IMG/VR virus record: IMGVR_UViG_3300045440_000047
Coordinates: 1 to 21,621 of that record
DNA length: 21,621 bases
Strand: one strand, 5' to 3'
Source: a virus
Shown: positions 1 to 7,500 of the stretch, in pieces
How positions within the stretch are numbered: position 1 is the stretch's first letter
Layout of the letters: every line of letters begins with the position of its first letter
Made by a program: the position numbers and the translations under genes
Notes under the pieces: generated by a model
Databases searched by the model: none
What the model was told of the DNA's origin: nothing
The model's input: only the letters and a program-made list of their open reading frames with translations

Positions 1-1
1 T

Positions 2-1321
2 GGGTATTCCGGCGTTGTGGTGGGGGATCGATATTCGATTTTCGAGGTTGGAAGCACATCTGAATTGAGTTTTTACGTTTCGTGGGCCGATGGCACCTAT
101 TCGATTGTGATGGGCAAGCCGCAGTCGTTGGGTGCTGGTTTCATGCGTCAGCCTGGAGCACCGTGGGGGTTCTATTTTCAGCGGCGGTTGTGGGTTCCGT
201 TTTACTATTCTCAGAGCGGGACAGCACCGGTTGTGTTCGCTGATCGCGGGATTCGTGATGAGATTGCGGTGAGTGACATCTTGGACGAGAGCACCTACGA
301 CCAGATCTACAACCAGTTTCGGATTACAGGTGGGACCGCTGATTTTGTGGTGGGTTTTCAAGGTTTCTATGACGATGCGATGGTTGTTTTCAACCGCAAC
401 AGCATCCACATACTAACACAGACGCAGGGATCGGTGGATGACGTGGTGGTTCGCGAGTTGACGAGGGAGGTCGGGTGTTTGGCTCGGAAGTCGATCATGA
501 TGAAAGGGAACACGGTGGTGTTTTTGAGCGATGCCGGCGTGTATGCGCTCGAGTTTGCCGACCAATACAACCTGCGGGGGACTGACGAACCGTTATCGAA
601 GAACATCCAGCCGTATATTGACCGGATCAACCGGGATCGTGCGGACAAGTCGGTGGGGATCTATCATGACAACCGCTATTTTTTGGCGGTTCCGCTGGAT
701 TCGGTCGAGGGTGCGGGTGATGCTCGTGGAAACAACGCGATTCTGATCTTCAATTTCCTCAATAAAGCGTGGGAGTCGGTAGACACTTACAGCGAGAACG
801 ATTTTCTGATTAAAAACTTCATCAGGGCGAGTGCGGGGGTGCGCGACGACCTGTATGCGGTTACGACTAACGGCGGACTACACCAGATTGATGCTGTTGA
901 CAGCGCATACGACCGTTTGAGCGTGACCAACTCGTCCGATGACGTGGTGGTGGTGCCGATTGTTTCGAAGTTGACAAGTCGGGGGTATGATTTCGGGGAT
1001 TTGGAGCGCAAACGGTTCACGGTTGCGCAGGTCCAGATGCAGAACCTTGCCGGGGATACCGGAGAGTTTGACGTTTCGTTCAGTTCGGAAGATCCCGATG
1101 CAGCTACATCACTGGGGACGACCACAGATTTTCTTGGTGGGGAGATTCTTTCACCGAGTGATGCCAACGAGGCCGAAACAGCATCGATCCGGTGCCGGTT
1201 GGGCGGATTTCGTGGATTCACAGGCACCATGATTTTAACACGCACGGCAGGCAGTCCAAAAATTCATTCTTTACGGGTTTCAGGCACTACAACCAACAGA
1301 CAAGTGATCTCACAGAAATAA
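2..1321 (+). CDS. Tail nozzle / DNA-stabilisation protein, beta-propeller-like (5' partial)
   Basis: The frame is open to the left edge, so the gene is cut. A GTG at 17 could start a 434-aa product, but nothing marks it as the true start, and related proteins are usually longer. The visible part is beta-rich, with motifs I associate with podoviral nozzle/stabilisation proteins (T7 gp12-like, P22 gp10-like): RRLWVPFYYS near the left end, VVFNRNSIHIL (about residues 123-133 from the GTG), a turn reading VVFLSDAGVYAL, and IFNFLNKAWESVDTY. Such proteins close the bottom of the portal channel and carry the fibres. It is followed after 4 bases by a fibre-like gene and then by three candidate ejection proteins, as in T7-type late regions. 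The coding strand is strikingly G/T-rich compared with later genes (421-480 has 29 G and 8 C). The family assignment is pattern recognition; a receptor-binding beta-propeller is the alternative. Confidence 0.65.
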   Translation, partial: GYSGVVVGDRYSIFEVGSTSELSFYVSWADGTYSIVMGKPQSLGAGFMRQPGAPWGFYFQRRLWVPFYYSQSGTAPVVFADRGIRDEIAVSDILDESTYDQIYNQFRITGGTADFVVGFQGFYDDAMVVFNRNSIHILTQTQGSVDDVVVRELTREVGCLARKSIMMKGNTVVFLSDAGVYALEFADQYNLRGTDEPLSKNIQPYIDRINRDRADKSVGIYHDNRYFLAVPLDSVEGAGDARGNNAILIFNFLNKAWESVDTYSENDFLIKNFIRASAGVRDDLYAVTTNGGLHQIDAVDSAYDRLSVTNSSDDVVVVPIVSKLTSRGYDFGDLERKRFTVAQVQMQNLAGDTGEFDVSFSSEDPDAATSLGTTTDFLGGEILSPSDANEAETASIRCRLGGFRGFTGTMILTRTAGSPKIHSLRVSGTTTNRQVISQK

Positions 1322-1325
1322 ATTT

Positions 1326-1856
1326 ATGGCAGGAGTAATCGAAACCACACGCACATTCGCAAGCACTGAGTTGGTCACGTCGATCAAGCTCAACGAAATC
1401 ATCAGCGAGACAGCTTTCACCGGTGACGCGATCACCGGAAGCACGTTGCAGGTCTCGACCGGCAAGTTGAAGGTCTCGACCGGCGGGATCACCAGCAACG
1501 AGTTGGCATCGTCATCGGTGACTCCTGCAAAACTGTCAGGAGCACAGTCCGGTAGCGCGCCGGTGTTTGGCATTCGGGCATATGGGTCTTTCGATGGAAG
1601 CGTCGATCCGGTTACCCTTGGGAACTTGGGGAATATCGCTACGATTGCTTTTATCAGCACCGGGAATTGGCTTGTTACGTTCACCACACCGATGGCAAAC
1701 ACTTTATACACCGTTGTCGTCAATTGTATCTACGGAGCGACCAATGCGGTGAACGCGAGCGCAGGCACAAAAACAACGTCGTCGTTTATCATTACAACCA
1801 ATTCAAACTTGGGTGTATTCAATTCCACATCCATCAATTTTGTCGTCATCACATAA
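1326..1856 (+). CDS. Small tail fibre-like protein
   Basis: A 176-aa protein. The N-terminal 85 residues are low-complexity and beta-helix- or stalk-like, with the phrase VSTG occurring twice (KLKVSTGG) and the stretch ITSNELASSSVTPAKL typical of fibre shafts. From about residue 80 there is a compact domain: the motif RAYGSFDG, then IAFISTGNWLVTFTTPM and NTLYTVVVN. This matches the general pattern of a C-terminal tip domain seen on many phage tail fibres (RAW..F.G, then G.w.v.F.t.m....Y.v). The start ATG lies 4 bases after the nozzle stop, with A-rich sequence and no Shine-Dalgarno in front, so translation is probably coupled to the nozzle. It could be an accessory fibre or a nozzle-attached tip. 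Fibre-like identity is fairly secure; attachment partner and receptor are unknown. Confidence 0.6.
   Translation: MAGVIETTRTFASTELVTSIKLNEIISETAFTGDAITGSTLQVSTGKLKVSTGGITSNELASSSVTPAKLSGAQSGSAPVFGIRAYGSFDGSVDPVTLGNLGNIATIAFISTGNWLVTFTTPMANTLYTVVVNCIYGATNAVNASAGTKTTSSFIITTNSNLGVFNSTSINFVVIT
1451..1484 (+). repeat. Two copies of a 13-base repeat encoding VSTG
   Basis: The 13-base string ggtctcgaccggc occurs at 1451-1463 and again, identically, at 1472-1484, a period of 21 bases (7 codons). It encodes the repeated phrase VSTGKLK / VSTGGIT in the shaft of the small fibre protein. The identity at DNA level suggests a recent internal duplication. Confidence 0.8.
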
Positions 1857-1877
1857 CCATTCCAACCATTCATCACC

Positions 1878-2930
1878 ATGGGACTATTCTCAAAACCAAA
1901 AAAAATCAAAGCGCCGAAAGCGGACTACGCTGCTGACCTGACGAAATACGTCAATGCGATGAACTCCGCGCAAGGGTCTATCTTGAGCGCAGAGAAACAA
2001 TACCGGCCCGAGTATCAGGCATTGAACCTGCAAGACATGAACGGGTTCTTGAATGGAACCGGCGGGCAGCAGGGTTTGATCGGTCAGACGGGTGCCGCGC
2101 AGTCGGCAGCGCAGGACCAGATAGAGTCGATGCGCGGCCGCGAGCTTGGCAACATGAATGCCAACACCGGGATGGTGCGTGGTTTGTTGGGAAACTTGTC
2201 ACCGGAAGGTGCTGCCCGAGTCAACCAAGCGCAGTCGGCAGCGCAGATGGCACAGGGTCTTGCCGGATCCTATCAGGGCGCAAGCCAGGGCTACATCGAT
2301 GCTGCGGACACCATGGGGATGGAGGCATTCAACCGGCGCGGGTATCTGTCGCAGGAGCAGATGCGGGCAAGCGACCAGCAGGCCCGCGAGGCCGCTGCGG
2401 CATCCGGCAGGCTGGGTGACAACGCGAGCATTGCCTCGCAGATTTTGAACCGTGAGAACGCGATGGCAGGCCGGCGGCAGGAAGCGATGGGTGCCACGCA
2501 GAATGCGATGTCCCAGTTCAACGCGCAGCAGCAGATGATGGGGAGCTTCCGAGGCGAGGCGCAGAATGCCAATACGAATGCTTACAGCATGGCTGATTCG
2601 TTCTACACGCAGCCCGGGTTGCAGTTGTTGGGCATGAACCCGGCGAGCATGGGGATGGGTCAGAACTACATGCAGTCTGGCATGGGGATGATCGGGCAAG
2701 GTAATCCGAAACTTTACGACACTGGAGCGGCACTCAACCTGGGTGCGGCGGAACGCCAGAACCTGCTAGGCGCACAAGCGGCGAACGCGCAGGCGCAATC
2801 ATCTTACAGTTCGGGTCTGCTTGGCGGAATCGGCAAATTGGTCGGAAGTGCGGCTGGAAGCATCTTTGGTCCGGCAGGTACTGCGGTCGGAGCAAAGCTC
2901 GGCAGCACGGTAGGCAGTTGGATGAAATAA
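1878..2930 (+). CDS. Putative internal virion / DNA-ejection protein (gp14 position)
   Basis: A 350-aa protein rich in Ala, Gln, Met, Asn and Gly. It starts with a basic segment (MGLFSKPKKIKAPKA), continues with long Gln/Ala-rich predicted helices (residues about 15-290, including two QSAAQ units), and ends in a Gly/Ala-rich hydrophobic tail (about residues 313-350, GLLGGIGKLVGSAAGSIFGP and onward) that could insert into or perforate a membrane. This composition and its place as the first and smallest of three genes between nozzle and terminase resemble T7 gp14, which forms the outer-membrane pore for DNA ejection. No family is recognised from sequence alone. The spacer to the preceding gene (1857-1877) is pyrimidine-rich and lacks a Shine-Dalgarno. 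The functional assignment is inference from order and composition. Confidence 0.5.
   Translation: MGLFSKPKKIKAPKADYAADLTKYVNAMNSAQGSILSAEKQYRPEYQALNLQDMNGFLNGTGGQQGLIGQTGAAQSAAQDQIESMRGRELGNMNANTGMVRGLLGNLSPEGAARVNQAQSAAQMAQGLAGSYQGASQGYIDAADTMGMEAFNRRGYLSQEQMRASDQQAREAAAASGRLGDNASIASQILNRENAMAGRRQEAMGATQNAMSQFNAQQQMMGSFRGEAQNANTNAYSMADSFYTQPGLQLLGMNPASMGMGQNYMQSGMGMIGQGNPKLYDTGAALNLGAAERQNLLGAQAANAQAQSSYSSGLLGGIGKLVGSAAGSIFGPAGTAVGAKLGSTVGSWMK
2097..2246 (+). repeat. 18-base direct repeat encoding AQSAAQ
   Basis: The 18-base string gcgcagtcggcagcgcag is present identically at 2097-2114 and 2229-2246, in the same reading frame of the 350-aa protein, giving AQSAAQ twice. The 132-base period (44 codons) suggests a duplicated helical segment, though the flanks are not alike. 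Confidence 0.75.
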
Positions 2931-2946
2931 TTTACTACACACAAAC

Positions 2947-4509
2947 ATGGCAATGATGGGCAGTTCAATCGACCCTCGGATGTTCGTTAACGACTATTCG
3001 GGATTCACCAATGCGGCAGCGATTCAAGCTGCCGGCATGCTTGATTTCGGCAATCAGATCGGAGGCGCGATCAAGGACTACCAGAAAGAGCAGAAGGACT
3101 CCAAGAACATGCTCAAGGCGGGAGAGGCGCAGATCAAGGCCGCTGCGGCACTGTTCCCGTCGCAGGCACCGATGTTCGAAAGCCTCGCCAACGACCTTCG
3201 CAACGAGGACACCCCGCTATCTGAGAGGGCAGCGATTGCAAGCCAGGTAGCCGACCTGATTTCCATGAGTGTGGGTGAGAAACGCTATCAGACCGAACGT
3301 GGCTACAAGGAACGGGATCAGGTGTTGGCTGAATCTCAGAACACTCGTCAGAACACACTTTTCAACCAGCAATCCGCCGCTACCCAGCTTGCGATTCAAG
3401 ACGCACAGGCAAAGAGAGATGCAGAACGATTCAACGCACCGGCAAACCTTGCTGCGGCAATAAAGAAGGCAAGTCAGATTTCAGATTTCCCCATGCCATA
3501 CAAAGGCACGGATCTCGAAGCGGCGTTTGACCAAACGCCAGAAGTGCAGAATGCGATGACTGCCTTGATCACTTCGCTACTGCCCGAAAAGCAAAAGTGG
3601 GAACTCAAGAACCTTCCGGCAACGATTAACGGGCAACCTGGTGAGATCCCTGCTTTGTTTAATGATAGTGGAAACATTGTTCCACTTGGTATGAACGACG
3701 GGATGGTCCTTCCTCCGAAGCAAGGAGGCACGATTGCACCTCCACCAGAAGACATCGCGACCAACGAGGGAGCAGTGCTGCCCGCCAATGAGTCGAAACT
3801 TGTGGGTGAGGGAACATCGACAGACGGCAAGCCAATAGAAATTTGGAACTATCAGGGACAGAATTACACCGCACCGAAGAAAGCCGGCCCGGCAAGCACT
3901 GGAGTCGATATCCAACTCGGTCGGAACATGGTTTCACCCAAACAAACCCCAGGAGAGGTGTTGCAAATCACCCGTGAGGGTGACATGGACAAATCCTTGA
4001 GCGGCATCCGTGACGAGGGACTTGTCCAGGCGCAGACAATCGGCGCGATGGAGGACGCAAGCAAGTTGCTGGATTCAGTTGAAACCGGATTCACCAAGGA
4101 CACTCAAATGAGAGTGAAGCGTGCGTTTGGCATGGACGTGAAGGATGCGGAGCAGTTGCAAGTCATCGTCGGCAAGTTCGTGATGGACAACATCGCACTT
4201 ACAAAGGGTGCGATTTCCGAAAAGGAAATGGCATACTTCAAAGACGAGCTTTCGCCGGGCATGGGCAAGACCACGGAGGGCAACAAGAAGATCATCGAGT
4301 TCAAGATCAAATACGCAAAGCGGGCAAAGGAAATCGGGGAGTTCATTACCGCAGCGCAGGCAGCGGGCAAGTCTCCGTTTGAAATCAAGTCTGCGGTTGA
4401 CTCATACCTTGAGAGCAACACGCTTGTCGGTGGTGGGAAAGGGGCAGCACAAGTAGACCCTAACACGGAATCAAGCAATCGGATTCGCTCAAAGAAAGTC
4501 CAACAATAA
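2947..4509 (+). CDS. Putative internal virion / DNA-ejection protein (gp15 position)
   Basis: A 520-aa, largely helical, charged protein. Residues about 35-170 are Gln/Ala/Lys-rich and probably coiled coil. Residues about 245-290 form a Pro/Gly-rich linker (contains LPPKQGG and APPPE). The C-terminal half (about 340-495) is helical and contains TKGAISEKEM (about 419-428) followed by a TTEGN phrase (about 443-447), a pattern I associate with C-terminal regions of phage internal or ejection proteins. The spacer before it is 16 bases (tttactacacacaaac) with no Shine-Dalgarno. The stop codon overlaps the next start in a TAATG, so translation of the giant downstream protein is probably coupled. 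Position and helical nature suggest a periplasm-spanning ejection component analogous to T7 gp15. Enzymatic motifs are not evident. Function is inferred. Confidence 0.5.
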   Translation: MAMMGSSIDPRMFVNDYSGFTNAAAIQAAGMLDFGNQIGGAIKDYQKEQKDSKNMLKAGEAQIKAAAALFPSQAPMFESLANDLRNEDTPLSERAAIASQVADLISMSVGEKRYQTERGYKERDQVLAESQNTRQNTLFNQQSAATQLAIQDAQAKRDAERFNAPANLAAAIKKASQISDFPMPYKGTDLEAAFDQTPEVQNAMTALITSLLPEKQKWELKNLPATINGQPGEIPALFNDSGNIVPLGMNDGMVLPPKQGGTIAPPPEDIATNEGAVLPANESKLVGEGTSTDGKPIEIWNYQGQNYTAPKKAGPASTGVDIQLGRNMVSPKQTPGEVLQITREGDMDKSLSGIRDEGLVQAQTIGAMEDASKLLDSVETGFTKDTQMRVKRAFGMDVKDAEQLQVIVGKFVMDNIALTKGAISEKEMAYFKDELSPGMGKTTEGNKKIIEFKIKYAKRAKEIGEFITAAQAAGKSPFEIKSAVDSYLESNTLVGGGKGAAQVDPNTESSNRIRSKKVQQ

Positions 4510-7500
4510 TGCCATCCGATCCTAGGGAATATGCAGTTGCAGTTAGGGATGGGGTTTCGACGTTCTTTGGACCGTCAGGAACCGAGGTTCCAACTCCTCC
4601 GATGGAGACGTTCACAGCACAGGCAGCGTCGGACGAGGATTTGATTGCCCGAGGTCTGTTGGACGAGAACCTCAATGCAACGCCAAGAGGAGAGTTGTTC
4701 CTCGATTTGACTGATGCCGGAATCTTCGATGAAAACGGCGTGATTACTCAGAAGGGTCGGGATTACTCGGTCGCAGAGAGGGACATCGGCAAGCCCGAGA
4801 ACTTCGATGCGTTCAAAACGCAGTGGGATGAGGGGATCATCCGGCCCGAAACAGGACCGATGGATGTGGCAAAAGGAGTGTTAAAGTTTGCGGGGGAGGT
4901 CGTTTCTGGATTACCCGAACGTCTTCAACAAGAATTTCTGGGGACCGCATACAACATGACGACATGGGGTGGATTCATTGGTCGTGATGACAACCGACCA
5001 CAATGGCTGAAGAATGAAATGACGGCAACTGGTCTTGGATGGGCAGACGGGTTAGGAGAAAGCTACGGGCAGTTGGCATCGATGGCAGACGTGGGACGTG
5101 CATGGGCAAAAGACGACATCCTCAAAAATCGCAAGTTTTTTCCCGGTGATGTTGGCGATGAAAAAGCGAAAGAAGCGGAAAGGTCACTGTATCAAGCCAG
5201 ACAACGGCAGTGGCAACTTCAGAAAAACATCCAAGATCTTGAAGCTGGTGAGATTGCTGAAAATGTCCTTGGTCTGGATAATGCCATCCAGCAAGCCGAA
5301 GTGACGAAGAAGGCACTCGGTAAGGAAAAGTTCGACGAGCTGTATCAAGGGGGAAGTTCCGCTTCCCAAATATTTACCGATGCATCCAATGTCGTCCCTG
5401 GGCTTTTCGCAGTCAAAGCTGCCACAAAGGCACCGGTCGCGACTCGAGCCATCCTTCTTGCCCAGCAGAGGATCGGGCGCACCGCAGCGATGGACATGAA
5501 GATCGCCAGCATGCAGACCGCACTTGCCGCTGGCGAGACGCTGCTCAAGAAGGAAGCAGTCGCAGGACCACGGTGGGCGACACTCGCGACCAACCTGACT
5601 GCGCGAGGTGCGCTCGATGATGCAGCGATTGCAGCGGGCAAGGCATCACGACTGGCGGATGATGCCGCCCGGGTTCGCACGACCCTGCCGGCACTCACCG
5701 ACGAGTTACAGAAAGCCATGGCGCAGCGTGCAAGCCTCGCCACCCGCATCCCCGAGGCAGTGGCGCAGAAGGCAGTCCAGACGATGGAACTGGGCCGCGC
5801 AGCACGCGCACTGCCCGCCAACGTGATGGGTGCTACCTTGGAGAGAGTCGGCAACGGACTGACCCGCACCGACAAGGCGATCACAGGGTTTTTGAAAGAG
5901 CGCGGACTCGATCAACTTTATACTGGCGCGGTTGGAGCCGCAGGCATGCTCGGCCTGGCAGGTAACCCAGTGCTGGGTGCGGTCGGGATCGGTGCTGGCG
6001 TTCTCAAGACCGGCAAGATGCTCGAGCAGGCGGGGAAGATGTTCCGCTACGTCGGCAAGGAGATGGCACAGGCGAGGGGGCAGATACCGTTCTGGCAACG
6101 AGTAGCGGTCCACACCGCACCCGGCACGGCAAACCGTGCTCTGGCGCACACGTTCGGCATGTTTGAGCTTGGTGGCGCCACCACCGACATCCTTCGCCGC
6201 ACCGGTCGAGGAGTGTTGGCGGCAGCACCGGTCGATCTGGCTTTCGAGTGGCTTTCAGACGGTGCCGACATGCGCAAGCAGACGGTGTATCAAGCATTCG
6301 CTGAGTCGATGGTCCTCGGTGGGTCATTCGCCGCAGCAGGAGGGATCACGATGGGGACCAAGGCGCGCATGCGTGAGCTTGGCTTGAACGACGAGATCAA
6401 CTTCCGCCAGGGACTGGTCGACCAAAAGCAGAAGGCACTGTTCGAGGCGATCCCGACAGAGTCCCGGCGCGCGGTGGCAACTTACTCGATTGCGAACCCG
6501 ACACTCAATTTCAATTTCACCAACAAGGGTGCGAGTCACTACGACCCACCGACCAACACGGCGACGATCAATGTGGCATCGAGCAATCCGCTCAAACCAC
6601 TGCTTGGGCATGAGGTCCTGCACCACACGATCATCAAGAACGGCATGGAAAGCGGCATTGCCGCCCTTTTCCTTGGGGACACCGAGACCAACACCACCGG
6701 AGGTCTGCTGCGCGCCAAGGACGGGTCTCTTGACCCCAACTTCGCGGAGTTCGTCGAGACCTACAACCGGCGGATGGACAATGCCGGCGCGCCCAGGCCG
6801 AAGCTCAAGGATCTGGCAGTCGAGTATTTCATCGAGCAGCATGCTGACCACTACTCAGACATGGCGGAAAGTGGTGCCTTGGGTGCCACAGCATCGAGAG
6901 GTGCTGCGCGCCGGTGGATGGGTGGTGTGATGGACACCCTGCTCCCTCGAGGCGCGGTCTTGAAAGACCTGCACTTCAAGATGGGTGGCGCGGTGGATGC
7001 GAACGGTGCCATGGTCATGGGCAACGGACTGCTGGCAGACGGCATCCGCCAAACACCTGCGGCACAGAAGATGTTCCGCGACATGAACCGACGCAGTGCC
7101 GGTCGTGCGCCTGGGCAGTTCGAGCCACTCGGCACCGACAGCAAGGACGCAGGACCGACCGTCCAACTCGACCCAGAGAACGGCATCGACATCGCATTGA
7201 TGCACCCGTTGGTGGTCGTCGACGAGAACGGTGTGCCGGTGATGCAGAATGGCAAGCCGGTGTTCATCGACAAGGCGACCGACATGCTGCGTGGCGCGGC
7301 AGGTGTCACCGTCATGGAGAAACTCCGTGAGAACCAGGCTGCGGGCAAACGCTACGCACCCGGGGAGATGCACTTGGACGACAATGGCGAGGTGCAGGGT
7401 CGGTGGTTGTCTCCAGAGGTGCTGCGCGATGTGATTTCGAAGAACAAGTTCAACTCCGAGCAGGCGCAGGTCATGCGTTCTGTCAATGCGGCGATCAAGA

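Noticed and set aside
2199-2699. Minus-strand frame of 166 codons, rich in His and Arg
   Set aside because: It mirrors the Gln/Ala/Met-rich coding of the 350-aa protein; the composition is a by-product of reading that gene backwards.
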